A stretch of DNA of 18,947 nt from Cytophagales bacterium (GTDB lineage Bacteria; Bacteroidota; Bacteroidia; Cytophagales; Spirosomataceae). Both the position numbers and the translations under genes were made by a program. Under the pieces are notes generated by a model, which worked only from the letters and a program-made list of their open reading frames with translations, was not told the origin of the DNA and did no database searches. Numbering within the stretch: position 1 is the stretch's first letter; each line of letters begins with the position of its first letter. Of the stretch, positions 1 to 8,132 are shown one piece after another. The stretch spans positions 1 through 18,947 of the forward strand of contig JAGWUO010000003.1 in NCBI GenBank assembly GCA_028868395.1, in the 5' to 3' direction.

Positions 1-1377
1 GATGGTAATAACCGTATTCTCTATGTTCCTCAAGGAGCAGCACAAACCTTTAACCTAGGCCGTACAAACATTATATTGAATGAAAAAGCGGTAACAGGTG
101 GTCTTAATTTAGCGCACAAATTCATCTTGGCTACAGGGAAGGACGGCGCTAAAGGTAAAGAATTAGAATTCAAAACGGGAGTTTATGCGGAGTCTAAAAA
201 ACGCCAATTTGACGCGCGTAACTTAGCCTTCGTTCGTTCGAATTCCAGCTTATTTAATTTAGGTGGTTTGCCGGTGGAACAAATTTTTGACCCATCGAAT
301 ATCAATCCTACGAATGGGGTTAAAATAGATGAGCAAACGAATCCGAATGATTCCTACACGGCAACTAATGTATTGATGGCAGGGTACGTACAAGCAGGGT
401 TAGCTTTAGGCTCAAAAGTAAACGTGGTAGCGGGTGTACGTGCGGAGAGCAATAGCCAAAAATTAGATTCCTATGACTTGATTGGTAAGCCGTTGAAATA
501 CGATAATACCGTGTTGAACATCTTACCGTCAGTGAATATGACCTACAACTTCACGGAGAAATCATTGCTTCGCTTAGCTTTTGGCCAAACAGTCAATCGT
601 CCTGAATTCCGCGAGGTCGCACCGTTCTCCTTCTATGATTTCGTGAACAATCGCAATATTACGGGTAACTCTAAATTGAAGAATGCAACAGTTCAAAATT
701 ACGATTTCCGTTTTGAATCCTATCCTACGCCATCTGAGGTAGTGAGTTTGGCCTTATTCTATAAGCAATTTACGAACCCGATTGAGGTGGTATTCTCTTC
801 TGGATCAAACCCGAACTTAAGCTTTGAAAATGCAGCAAGTGCTTATTCTGCAGGTATCGAAGCGGAGATTCGTAAAAACTTGAATTTCATTCAGCCTACC
901 GGTTTTTGGGCAAAATCAAGCGTGGTATTTAATGCCGCCTTTATTGCGAGTAAGGTTACTTTAGGAGCGACGACTGGAGCAAATCAATCAGATAATCGTC
1001 CTTTACAAGGCCAAAGCCCGTACATCGTTAACGCGACCTACAACTACAATGACACGCAAAAAGGATTGCAATTAAACCTGTCCTTTAACGTGATCGGAAA
1101 ACGTATTTATGCGGTAGGTAATAACTATGGATATGCTTATCCAGATTGGTATGAAATGCCACGTAATGTAGTTGACTTCACTTTTTCTAAACGCGTTTAC
1201 AAGAATATCCAGATTAAAGGTGGCGTATCTGACATCCTAAATAACAACAATATTGTGTTACAAGATGGGAATCAAGATGGAAGCTTTGATGCCTCTAAGG
1301 ATCAAGTGATTCAATCGTATTCTCCTGGTCGCGTATACTCTCTAGGGCTAATTTTCACGCCTTTTGGCTATAAATAA
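1..1377 (+). CDS. TonB-dependent outer-membrane receptor, C-terminal beta-barrel part (5' end outside window)
   Basis: The frame is open from base 1, so this is the C-terminal 458 residues of a larger protein; the only apparent start near base 76 is an internal TTG and is not the true start. The visible part has the alternating aromatic/polar pattern of a transmembrane beta-barrel and the barrel motif GQTVNRPEFREVAPF (about residues 195-210), typical of Bacteroidota receptors of the outer-membrane beta-barrel family. The N-terminal carboxypeptidase-like and plug domains lie outside the window. The chain ends in an aromatic-rich strand (FTPFGYK), fitting BAM-assisted insertion. It is followed after 35 nt, with no terminator, by a surface lipoprotein gene, so the two probably form a receptor-lipoprotein import or binding pair. 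The ligand cannot be read from the sequence. Family call is firm; substrate unknown. Confidence 0.9.
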   Translation, partial: DGNNRILYVPQGAAQTFNLGRTNIILNEKAVTGGLNLAHKFILATGKDGAKGKELEFKTGVYAESKKRQFDARNLAFVRSNSSLFNLGGLPVEQIFDPSNINPTNGVKIDEQTNPNDSYTATNVLMAGYVQAGLALGSKVNVVAGVRAESNSQKLDSYDLIGKPLKYDNTVLNILPSVNMTYNFTEKSLLRLAFGQTVNRPEFREVAPFSFYDFVNNRNITGNSKLKNATVQNYDFRFESYPTPSEVVSLALFYKQFTNPIEVVFSSGSNPNLSFENAASAYSAGIEAEIRKNLNFIQPTGFWAKSSVVFNAAFIASKVTLGATTGANQSDNRPLQGQSPYIVNATYNYNDTQKGLQLNLSFNVIGKRIYAVGNNYGYAYPDWYEMPRNVVDFTFSKRVYKNIQIKGGVSDILNNNNIVLQDGNQDGSFDASKDQVIQSYSPGRVYSLGLIFTPFGYK

Positions 1378-1412
1378 TCTTACAATTAAACTAAACAATC
1401 AATTACAATCCA

Positions 1413-3203
1413 ATGAAACTTTTTACAAACAAATTGTTCAAGTTAATGGCTGTTTTGTCAGTCGTTTCTCTTGCCTTCTCTTCTTGCCAAAAAGAAGAGG
1501 AAGTTTTCCCGCTACCTACGGTAACGTCTAGCGGTGCATTGTCTGGAATCGCGGGCGCTACTGTGACAGTAAGCGCTACAATCTCTGCTCCTGCAGGATT
1601 AAAATCGATCACTGTTTTGAAAAACGGTGCTCCATTTGAAACGAAGGTATTAGCAGGAGAGAAATCATACACGTATACTTCGAATTACACGATTGAAGCT
1701 TTAACAGCTGGTTCAGTAGTAAACTTTACGATCCAAGCTACGGATAACAAGAGCCAAATTTCTGCTCTAGTTCCAGTGGTTGTGACTGTTACAGCTACGC
1801 CTCCTAAGCAAATCGTTACGGTATCAGGTGTAATAGAAGGAAACGTTACTTGGACGGCTAACAAAATCTACAAATTATCAGGTTTTGTTCGTGTAGGCGA
1901 AGAAGCTACGTACGGAACGATTACGAAAGTGGGTAACTTGACTATCGAGCCAGGTACGGTAATCGTAGGTGAGCGTGCTACAAAGGGTGCGTTAATCGTA
2001 CAACGTGGTTCTAAAATCAACGCCATCGGTACAGCAGCAGCTCCTATCGTATTTACATCAGAAAGAGATCCAGGAACGCGTGAAGCAGGTGACTGGGGTG
2101 GATTAGTTATTTGTGGTAAAGCCCCTAATAACTTGCCAGATACACAAGCATCTCGTGAATTAGAAGGTGGTTACGGTGCATTCCACGGTGGAACAGACGC
2201 AGCAGATAACTCTGGTACGTTAAAGTACGTTCGTTTAGAATATGCTGGCATCCCAATCAACCCGAACCAAGAGGTTAACTCGTTAACGATGGGTTCAGTA
2301 GGTTCAGGTACGACGATTGATTACGTACAAGCATCTTTTGGTTTAGATGATTCATTCGAGTGGTTCGGTGGAACGGTAAATTGCAAGCACTTAATCGCTT
2401 ACAAAGGCTTAGATGATGACTTCGATACAGATAACGGTTTCTCTGGCTATGTACAATTCGGTGTAGGTATTCGTGGAGCAGCTATTGCGGATCAATCAGG
2501 TTCAAATGGTTTTGAGTGTGATAACGATGCAAACGGTTCTGCAAACACACCATTCACTTCTGCGATTTTTGCAAACATGTCGATCATCGGTGCAAAAGGT
2601 GCTTCATCTACTTCGATTGACCCATTATTCCAAAACGGAGCTCAATTACGTCGTAACAACAAACAAAAAATCTACAATACGGTGATTACTGGATATCCAT
2701 TTGGAGTTTACATTGACTCACAAAAAGGAAGTGCAAAAGCAAATGCCGCAGCAGGTGATATCGATTTAGGTAACGTCGTTTTAGCTGGTGTTGACGGTTG
2801 GGGTACAAACGGATTCGGTTTAGGCTGGACAGTTAACGTGAAGCCAATGGGTGTTCCAGTTCCTGGTTTTGAGAACATGACTTCGTTGAATACAGGTGCT
2901 TCTACAGGTTTAACGGCATTCACTATTGGTACAGCAGTTCCTCAAGATTGGTTCTTGTCATTACCAGGTAACAAAATCTTAGCTACACAAGCGAATATGG
3001 GATTGTCTTCTACTTTATGGTCTTCAGGTCGTCCTACGTTTACCTTAACAACAGGTACATCTGAGTCATTAATCGGTGCTAACTTGAAATCAGGTCTTCC
3101 TGCTTTCTTCGAAGCAACAGATTACGTAGGTGCATTTAAATCTACAGACTGGACAGCGGGCTGGGCAGAATTTGCTCCTCAAGCAGTCGTTTACATTAAG
3201 TAA
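1413..3203 (+). CDS. Surface lipoprotein with Ig-like and parallel beta-helix regions, partner of the upstream TonB receptor
   Basis: This is a 596-residue protein with a lipoprotein signal peptide: basic start, hydrophobic run, then lipobox FSSC with Cys25, followed by an acidic stretch (QKEEE). Residues about 35-130 look like an Ig-like beta-sandwich. From about 140 the chain reads as a right-handed beta-helix-like repeat protein (for example IEPGTVIVGERATKGALIV and the GDWGGLVICGKA segment). The later part is rich in Asp/Asn/Gly turns (GLDDDFDTDNGFSGY), which could bind Ca2+. Such proteins sit next to TonB receptors in many Cytophagales and Flavobacteriia, sometimes under misleading automatic names. 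I see no catalytic motif. Position right behind the receptor and before a strong terminator suggests one transcript and a role in ligand capture at the cell surface. The function is inferred from context only. Confidence 0.85.
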   Translation: MKLFTNKLFKLMAVLSVVSLAFSSCQKEEEVFPLPTVTSSGALSGIAGATVTVSATISAPAGLKSITVLKNGAPFETKVLAGEKSYTYTSNYTIEALTAGSVVNFTIQATDNKSQISALVPVVVTVTATPPKQIVTVSGVIEGNVTWTANKIYKLSGFVRVGEEATYGTITKVGNLTIEPGTVIVGERATKGALIVQRGSKINAIGTAAAPIVFTSERDPGTREAGDWGGLVICGKAPNNLPDTQASRELEGGYGAFHGGTDAADNSGTLKYVRLEYAGIPINPNQEVNSLTMGSVGSGTTIDYVQASFGLDDSFEWFGGTVNCKHLIAYKGLDDDFDTDNGFSGYVQFGVGIRGAAIADQSGSNGFECDNDANGSANTPFTSAIFANMSIIGAKGASSTSIDPLFQNGAQLRRNNKQKIYNTVITGYPFGVYIDSQKGSAKANAAAGDIDLGNVVLAGVDGWGTNGFGLGWTVNVKPMGVPVPGFENMTSLNTGASTGLTAFTIGTAVPQDWFLSLPGNKILATQANMGLSSTLWSSGRPTFTLTTGTSESLIGANLKSGLPAFFEATDYVGAFKSTDWTAGWAEFAPQAVVYIK

Positions 3204-3210
3204 TATTTCC

Positions 3211-3250
3211 AAAGGGAGCTGGCAGTGGTCAGCTCCCTTTTTTATTTTTT
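3211..3250 (+). terminator. Rho-independent terminator after the receptor-lipoprotein pair
   Basis: A perfect 11-bp stem (AAAGGGAGCTG at 3211-3221 pairing with CAGCTCCCTTT at 3230-3240) encloses an 8-nt loop and runs into a T-rich tract at 3238-3250. It lies 8 nt after the lipoprotein stop codon and before the next gene at 3263, so it separates the receptor unit from the small lipoprotein genes. Confidence 0.93.
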
Positions 3251-3262
3251 ACACCAAACACC

Positions 3263-3805
3263 ATGAAACAAATTATTGCCCTTTTTGCCTTGTTATCCTT
3301 GGCCTCTTGCCATAAAAAAGACGAAGTCGCTTACTACTTTAATGAAGCGCAACAAGATACACTTACCACCAATATTATGACATTCGTGGCGGAGAACCCG
3401 CCCTTTGCAAACGATACAACGCGTTTTCAAGCCAAATACAACAATTATTACTGGATGCGTTTACCCAACTACAAGCTGGTGAAACTGGAAATGAAAGAAG
3501 ATAGCACCTGGTATTATTTCTTAACCAGACCCGTGGCAAACATACAAGTTTTTCAACGCGGCGTCATCGGAACATTCAAATTAAAAAAAGGTAGTTTAAA
3601 GCCTTACGATTTCAAGGAAGTGGTTAATACGCCACACTTAAAAGAAGCAGAAGTGTTAGAGAGAGGAGCTTTTCTCTTTAGAGAATTAAAGAAAAACGGA
3701 AAGTTAGACGAGTATATGGTTATGAAGGATTACATCCAATGGCCAGATTCCTCGCTCCGTTACAATGATACAATAAACCGATGGGTACCCACCCACAGAC
3801 TATAA
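3263..3805 (+). CDS. Small lipoprotein of unknown function
   Basis: This encodes 180 residues beginning with a short lipoprotein signal: hydrophobic segment and lipobox LASC with Cys16, then HKKDE. The mature part is rich in aromatic and charged residues (for example NNYYWMRLPNYK and DSTWYYFLTRP), giving the look of a small secreted beta-rich fold; I recognise no family. The ATG at 3263 directly precedes the signal peptide, which fixes the start. The stop codon shares one base with the start of the next gene (TAATG at 3803-3807), so the two are probably co-translated. The link to the neighbouring phosphorus genes is unproven, because a terminator lies upstream and I found no clear promoter repeat in front of it. 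Confidence 0.8.
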   Translation: MKQIIALFALLSLASCHKKDEVAYYFNEAQQDTLTTNIMTFVAENPPFANDTTRFQAKYNNYYWMRLPNYKLVKLEMKEDSTWYYFLTRPVANIQVFQRGVIGTFKLKKGSLKPYDFKEVVNTPHLKEAEVLERGAFLFRELKKNGKLDEYMVMKDYIQWPDSSLRYNDTINRWVPTHRL

Positions 3806-4209
3806 TGGTTCAAAGACAATATATTGGTGTAATACAGAAAATGTCAGGGGGATTCCTTCTGGCATTTCTTGTTACTTTACTGGCTGGTTGTGCACAAGAT
3901 AAGGAAGGGGCCATCGCTCCGTCCACTTGTTCCACCTCTCCATCTTCCGTGATCTCTTATGCCCGAGATATTTATCCCATTATCAAAAATAATTGTCTTT
4001 CGTGCCACGATGCGAAGAATCATTTCGGGGGCATTGTGATCGAAAATTACACGCAAATTTCTGAGTCATCTAAATCAGGCGAATTATATCAATCTGTTTA
4101 TTTCCCACCCAGCGGAAATCCGCCCTATATGCCTAAAGGTGCGCCTCTGCTTACATGTGAAATTGCTTTGATTGAGGCTTGGGCGAAACAAGGGTCCTTG
4201 AATAATTAG
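3805..4209 (+). CDS. Small c-type cytochrome-like lipoprotein
   Basis: The chosen start is the ATG at 3805, overlapping the upstream stop as TAATG, giving 134 residues; an in-frame ATG at 3781 would run into the upstream gene, and one at 3841 is also possible. A hydrophobic segment ends in lipobox LAGC (Cys29). One haem-attachment motif CLSCH is at residues 64-68, preceded by ARDIYPIIKNN, a common lead-in in Bacteroidota monohaem proteins. A Met in PYMPKG (Met109) could be the distal haem ligand, and the end (LIEAWAKQG) resembles the last helix of class I cytochrome domains. The protein is probably membrane-anchored and exposed to the periplasm, acting in electron transfer or as a haem-binding accessory. 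Its partner is unknown; the upstream lipoprotein is the obvious candidate. Confidence 0.8.
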   Translation: MVQRQYIGVIQKMSGGFLLAFLVTLLAGCAQDKEGAIAPSTCSTSPSSVISYARDIYPIIKNNCLSCHDAKNHFGGIVIENYTQISESSKSGELYQSVYFPPSGNPPYMPKGAPLLTCEIALIEAWAKQGSLNN

Positions 4210-4226
4210 AGAATAATTAATCAAAA

Positions 4227-4272
4227 GTTTATAGCTCGTTTAAATTCTGTTTATTTGCCTACATTAGCTTTG
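4227..4272 (+). promoter_or_regulatory. Pho-box-like 11-bp repeat array and -7 box before the phosphatase gene
   Basis: Three heptamers lie exactly 11 bp apart: GTTTATA (4227), GTTTAAA (4238) and GTTTATT (4249). A -7-type box TAGCTTTG (4265-4272), matching TAnnTTTG, starts 16 nt after the start of the last heptamer. No -33 TTTG is found at the usual distance. In known PhoB/PhoP systems, direct repeats with 11-bp spacing take the place of the upstream promoter element. The pattern is seen directly; PhoB binding is inferred. Confidence 0.6.
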
Positions 4273-4284
4273 GCTTTCTAAACA

Positions 4285-5355
4285 ATGCATATGAACAAAC
4301 TATACACTTTTCTATTTATTCTAGTAGCCTTTTCCTTTTCGGCATTCGCACAAAAAGAGTCAGACGCGCGTGTCATTGTCATCACGACAGACGGTTACCG
4401 CTGGCAAGAAGTCTTCAATGGAATTGATACGTCTATCGTCAAAATCAAACGTTTCCACCACGGAGATTCTACCCGTTTAATCCAGCAATATTATGCGCCT
4501 ACTTTGGCAGAAAGACGTGCTAAATTAATGCCTTTTTTCTGGGGTAAATTAGCTGCTGCCGGTCAATTGCACGGAAATAGAAAAGAAGGAAGTCAAGTGG
4601 ATAATGCGAATCCTTATTGGTTCTCTTATCCGGGATACAGTGAGATTTTAACAGGTCAAGTAGATACGGCAGTCAATTCAAATGACTACAAGCCAAATCC
4701 TAATACAAACTTTTTTGAATACTTGAATTCCTTGCCAGCCTACAAAGGAAAGGTGGCGGCCTTTGGGGCTTGGGATGCGTTTGATCGAATTTTGAATGAG
4801 AAAAGGGCTGGTTTTCCTGTTGTGAATGCCTTTGATTCTTATCCAGAATTAGAGAAGGATCCTGAAATGAAGCTAGTAGCGAAAATGTTGAAAGAATCGT
4901 TCAAGCCTTTTGGAATGGCGGAATCACTAGACGCCTTTACGCATTTCAAGGCAATGCATTATTTGAAGAAGAACAAACCCAAAGCCATGTATATTTCTTA
5001 CGGAGAAACGGATGAATTTGCACATGAAGGCGCTTACAACCATTACCTAGATGCGGCACACCAGTTTGATGCGTGGGTAGGGGAGATTTGGGATTTTGTG
5101 AATTCGGATCCTGATTACAAAGGCAAAACAACTTTGTTAATTACGACAGATCATGGTCGTGGTGATACTAATAAATACCAATGGACTTCTCATGGTCAAA
5201 AAGTAGCAGACTGTCATGAGATCTGGTATGCAATGGTAGGGGCGAATGTTCCGGCTTTAGGTGAAGTGAAATCAAAGGAGCAAGTGTATCAAAAAGAGTT
5301 AATTCACAAGGCTAGCAAGGCGATCGGAGTGTCATTTAAAAGTGAGGTGAAATAG
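4285..5355 (+). CDS. Secreted alkaline-phosphatase-superfamily phosphatase/phosphodiesterase
   Basis: This is a 356-residue exported enzyme with a Sec signal peptide ending AFA-Q (cleavage near residue 22). An ATG at 4291 may be the real start; with the -7 box at 4265-4272 the leader is very short. Metal and active-site residues of the alkaline phosphatase superfamily can be placed in order: Asp36 (ITTDG), candidate nucleophile Ser119 (PGYSEILTG), Asp243 and His247 (GETDEFAHEG), Asp289-His290 (TTDHG) and His303 (SHGQ). The layout is that of the type I phosphodiesterase/nucleotide pyrophosphatase branch rather than PhoA, and it is much shorter than PafA-type enzymes (about 550 residues). It should hydrolyse phosphate esters in the periplasm; mono- or diester preference cannot be told. 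It has its own repeat-bearing promoter and precedes the phosphate transporter, which fits release followed by uptake. Confidence 0.88.
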   Translation: MHMNKLYTFLFILVAFSFSAFAQKESDARVIVITTDGYRWQEVFNGIDTSIVKIKRFHHGDSTRLIQQYYAPTLAERRAKLMPFFWGKLAAAGQLHGNRKEGSQVDNANPYWFSYPGYSEILTGQVDTAVNSNDYKPNPNTNFFEYLNSLPAYKGKVAAFGAWDAFDRILNEKRAGFPVVNAFDSYPELEKDPEMKLVAKMLKESFKPFGMAESLDAFTHFKAMHYLKKNKPKAMYISYGETDEFAHEGAYNHYLDAAHQFDAWVGEIWDFVNSDPDYKGKTTLLITTDHGRGDTNKYQWTSHGQKVADCHEIWYAMVGANVPALGEVKSKEQVYQKELIHKASKAIGVSFKSEVK

Positions 5356-5360
5356 GTGGA

Positions 5361-5406
5361 TTTAACAATTCCTTAACATGGGTTTTGGAAATGCAACTTA
5401 CCTTAG
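5361..5406 (+). promoter_or_regulatory. Pho-box-like 11-bp repeats and -7-like box before the phosphate transporter
   Basis: TTTAACA (5361) and CTTAACA (5372) share TTAACA exactly 11 bp apart, close to the TT(A/T)ACA repeats of Firmicutes PhoP boxes. A degenerate third unit TTTTGGA follows at 5383. A -7-like box TACCTTAG (5399-5406, one mismatch to TAnnTTTG) begins 16 nt after the third unit, the same distance as at 4249/4265. The repeats are observed; regulator identity is inferred. Confidence 0.5.
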
Positions 5407-5438
5407 TAAATTGAATTTTTATCTTTAAAAATTATTTT

Positions 5439-6896
5439 ATGTTCGGATTAGATCCCACACTGTTTTTCCTTTTGTGTTTCTGCCTGTTAGCCGCTTGTGC
5501 TTTCGAATTTGTGAATGGTTTTCACGATACGGCAAATGCAGTGGCAACCGTTATTTATACGCATTCTTTACGTCCTACCCAAGCGGTTGTTTGGTCTGGA
5601 TTTATGAACTTTTTAGGTTTATTAACGGGTGGTGTAGGGGTAACCATGAGTATCATAGGGCTGCTCCCCACGGAGCTACTTGTCGATACGAATGTCTATC
5701 ATTCGATGGCAATGGCGCTTTCTTTATTGATTTCGGCGATTTTATGGAATTTAGGTACTTGGTATTTCGGTATTCCAGCCTCTAGTTCACACACCTTAAT
5801 TGGTTCTATCATCGGTATCGGTGTAGGTCACGCTCTATTACCTGAAGCTACTAATAAAGGAATTTCAGCGTTGAATTGGGACAAAGTGATCGAAATCGGA
5901 CAGGCCCTTTTGCTCTCTCCTTTGTTTGGATTTGCCTTAGCGATAATCTTAATGTACGTTTTGAAGAAGACAGTTACGAACAAGGAAATCTTCAAAGAGC
6001 CTAAGAAAAAATCTCCTCCTCCGGTGTGGATTCGCTCTATTTTAATCGCGACATGTACCTTAGTTTCGTTCTTTCATGGTCGTAATGATGGCCAAAAAGG
6101 AATCGGCTTAGTGATGGTCATTTTGATTGCTTTCTTACCGGGGTATTTTGCGATTAACACGACCTTAGATATGCAAATGGTGAAGTCCAGTTTAGCGACG
6201 GTTCAAACGATTTCAGCTAAAATTGATACGATTCCCTTATCGGAGAAAGAGCGCGATGGTTTAAATCAATTAAAGAAATCATCAACTGAATTAGCTGTCA
6301 TTACGGCGCAAAACTTGAATCCATCGACTCTTTCGACGGATCAGAAATTTGCGATTCGCAAAGCCGCTTTGACGATTAATAAATTCTCCAAGAAATTAAT
6401 CGAAAGTGAGTCGGTTGCCCTTTCTGAAAATGACAAGTTGGCATGGAAAAAGGCTACGGCAGGATCGAAAGCGCCTTTCTTCACGTTCGGAGCTTCGTCT
6501 AGTACGGGTATGGCAGGCGTCACGGATTTTGCACCTAATTGGGTGATGTGGATGGTTGCTTTATCCCTAGGCTTAGGAACGATGATCGGTTGGAAACGTA
6601 TCGTTGTGACCATTGGAGAGAAAATTGGTAAAGATCACTTGACCTACGCGCAAGGGGCATCGGCAGAACTAATTGCCTCTTTAACAATTGGATTAGCGAC
6701 CGCTTACAAGTGGCCAGTAAGTACGACTCACGTATTAAGTTCGGGTATTGCAGGAACAATGGTAGCGCAACGCGGCATTAAAAATTTGCAAGGAGGAACG
6801 GTGAAAAATATCGTGATGGCCTGGATTTTAACGTTGCCGGTGACCATTATTCTTTCGGCCTTATTGTTTTTATTCTTCCGTTGGATTACTGGATAA
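5439..6896 (+). CDS. pit: PiT-family inorganic phosphate transporter
   Basis: This encodes a 485-residue polytopic membrane protein with the two inverted PiT repeats. The first half carries the family signature NGFHDTANAVATVI (about residues 26-39) and GIPASSSHTLIGS (about 110-122). The second half carries FHGRNDGQKGIGLV (about 212-225) and WPVSTTHVLSSGIAGT. It should import phosphate (or metal-phosphate) using an ion gradient. A hydrophilic, mostly helical insert at about residues 245-350 separates the halves, as in the longer bacterial members. The gene has a repeat-bearing promoter of its own and lies behind a secreted phosphatase. Its last 27 bases overlap, tail to tail, the end of the DUF5690 gene on the other strand, leaving no room for a terminator between them. 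Family assignment is firm; low-affinity versus inducible use cannot be told. Confidence 0.96.
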   Translation: MFGLDPTLFFLLCFCLLAACAFEFVNGFHDTANAVATVIYTHSLRPTQAVVWSGFMNFLGLLTGGVGVTMSIIGLLPTELLVDTNVYHSMAMALSLLISAILWNLGTWYFGIPASSSHTLIGSIIGIGVGHALLPEATNKGISALNWDKVIEIGQALLLSPLFGFALAIILMYVLKKTVTNKEIFKEPKKKSPPPVWIRSILIATCTLVSFFHGRNDGQKGIGLVMVILIAFLPGYFAINTTLDMQMVKSSLATVQTISAKIDTIPLSEKERDGLNQLKKSSTELAVITAQNLNPSTLSTDQKFAIRKAALTINKFSKKLIESESVALSENDKLAWKKATAGSKAPFFTFGASSSTGMAGVTDFAPNWVMWMVALSLGLGTMIGWKRIVVTIGEKIGKDHLTYAQGASAELIASLTIGLATAYKWPVSTTHVLSSGIAGTMVAQRGIKNLQGGTVKNIVMAWILTLPVTIILSALLFLFFRWITG

Positions 6897-8132
6897 TTTC
6901 TGCTTAAAATACATCCACGATCCGGTAGATAGCGCCAGTCCTGCTATTCCAAGTATCGTGATCCAAGAGAAAAAAAGTTGCGGCAGATTCCAGTTTGGAA
7001 AAATAAAGCCTGCCGCAATTAATAATATATTGTATCCTAAGTAGCCAATCGAGTCTACGATATACATCAAGAAACCTATATTCGCTTTATGTCTGGTAAT
7101 CGCAATCATGCGTTCAAAGACTGATGTGGTGATTGTTAAATACGGCAAGTAAATTCCAAATCCGGTTAACACAATGAGCCAAAAACTATTCATCGATTGT
7201 ACTCCCCACAAGCCAGCAATAACGAGTAACAAATAACCCGCCGCAATAGCGCCCAGGCTAATGAAAAAGGCCAAGTAATTTCGTTTTATTAGAACTAAAC
7301 TGCCATTGATTACCAGTATTCCTACAGTGACCCAGATTTCAGTTTGAGCATAAATGGAGGGCACCCCTTGGTAACCTAAATAATGCCAAATTTCTGGCGC
7401 AAAATCTGATCGAATCCCACGTAACAAAGACGCAAATAAATAAAGCAAAGCTATCGTTAGAATTCCCGGCCACAATTGTTTGATTAATTGTATACGGTCC
7501 CGCTGGGTCATGGGTTGACGTTCTGCGCGATCCGCCACTTCTTCCGCAGTAGGTCGCGGAATCTGCGTTAACATCCACACAAAAAACAGGAATGGAATCG
7601 CGTAAATTAAACCAGCCGCAAAGGGCATCCAGTTTTCTGCCACGCCCCAGTTTAATAAGGAAACCCCTACGGATTTAGAAACCCCATCCGCTAGAATAAA
7701 GCTACTTCCTAAGGCAGCGATGAATAATTCTGTATTCTTTTTGCCCTCTAAAAAGCCTTGGATATACCCAAAGATCATCCCCAGCGGGAGACCATTGAGT
7801 AATAAAAAGATTAAATTATAGGGTTTTGGCAATAAACCAAAACCGAGTAATGCCAATTCTGCAACTAAAATGCTGATAATAATAGCCCTCGCTCGCTTCT
7901 CCCAAGTGATGGAAGAGACGAAGAAAATGCCACACCATTTGGAGAGCATATAACCTGCGATTTGGGATGAAATCAGGATCGATTTCCAGTGGATTCCCAA
8001 GAAAAATTGTTCTTCATAGGTGCCAGCGGTGAAGGGTTTGCGAAATCCATAGACACAGAAATAACAGCCAAATGCAGCGATCATCGACCACGCCGGATGC
8101 CATCTCCAGGCTTTCACATCAGCTACACTCAT
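6870..8132 (-). CDS. DUF5690 (MFS-like) membrane carrier, candidate phosphonate importer
   Basis: This is a 420-residue membrane protein with about 10-12 hydrophobic helices. The N-terminal GCYFCVYGFRKPFTAGTY segment (about residues 22-39) is the typical mark of DUF5690 proteins, an MFS-like family whose start resembles organophosphate:phosphate antiporters such as GlpT/UhpC. Its ATG overlaps the stop of the upstream PhnZ-type gene as ATGA (8129-8132), so the two are translationally coupled. Known AEP uptake systems include AepP, a single-protein MFS carrier; by analogy this protein could bring aminoethylphosphonate or a hydroxylated or methylated form into the cytoplasm for PhnZ. That role is an inference from gene coupling, not from a recognised binding site. 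Its 3' end overlaps the PiT gene by 27 bp on the opposite strand. Confidence 0.85.
   Translation of the reverse strand: MSVADVKAWRWHPAWSMIAAFGCYFCVYGFRKPFTAGTYEEQFFLGIHWKSILISSQIAGYMLSKWCGIFFVSSITWEKRARAIIISILVAELALLGFGLLPKPYNLIFLLLNGLPLGMIFGYIQGFLEGKKNTELFIAALGSSFILADGVSKSVGVSLLNWGVAENWMPFAAGLIYAIPFLFFVWMLTQIPRPTAEEVADRAERQPMTQRDRIQLIKQLWPGILTIALLYLFASLLRGIRSDFAPEIWHYLGYQGVPSIYAQTEIWVTVGILVINGSLVLIKRNYLAFFISLGAIAAGYLLLVIAGLWGVQSMNSFWLIVLTGFGIYLPYLTITTSVFERMIAITRHKANIGFLMYIVDSIGYLGYNILLIAAGFIFPNWNLPQLFFSWITILGIAGLALSTGSWMYFKQKLSSNPTEE

Noticed and set aside
1403..1672. Open frame of 89 codons on the minus strand
   Set aside because: It lies opposite the start of the surface lipoprotein gene, has no promoter or family resemblance, and is a shadow frame. 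The same holds for minus-strand frames at 2708-2923, 4946-5131, 6341-6759, 12667-12861 and 13210-13404.
3130..3315. Plus-strand open frame bridging the lipoprotein end and the next gene
   Set aside because: It reads straight through the terminator at 3211-3250 and overlaps two better-supported genes in other frames.
3781..3804. Longer N-terminus for the c-type cytochrome-like lipoprotein
   Set aside because: It would overlap the upstream gene by 25 bases, while the ATG at 3805 makes a TAATG joint and still includes the full signal peptide.
4285..5355. PafA identity for the first phosphatase
   Set aside because: The protein is 356 residues against about 550 for PafA, and the candidate nucleophile is a Ser in PGYSEIL; only superfamily membership can be supported.
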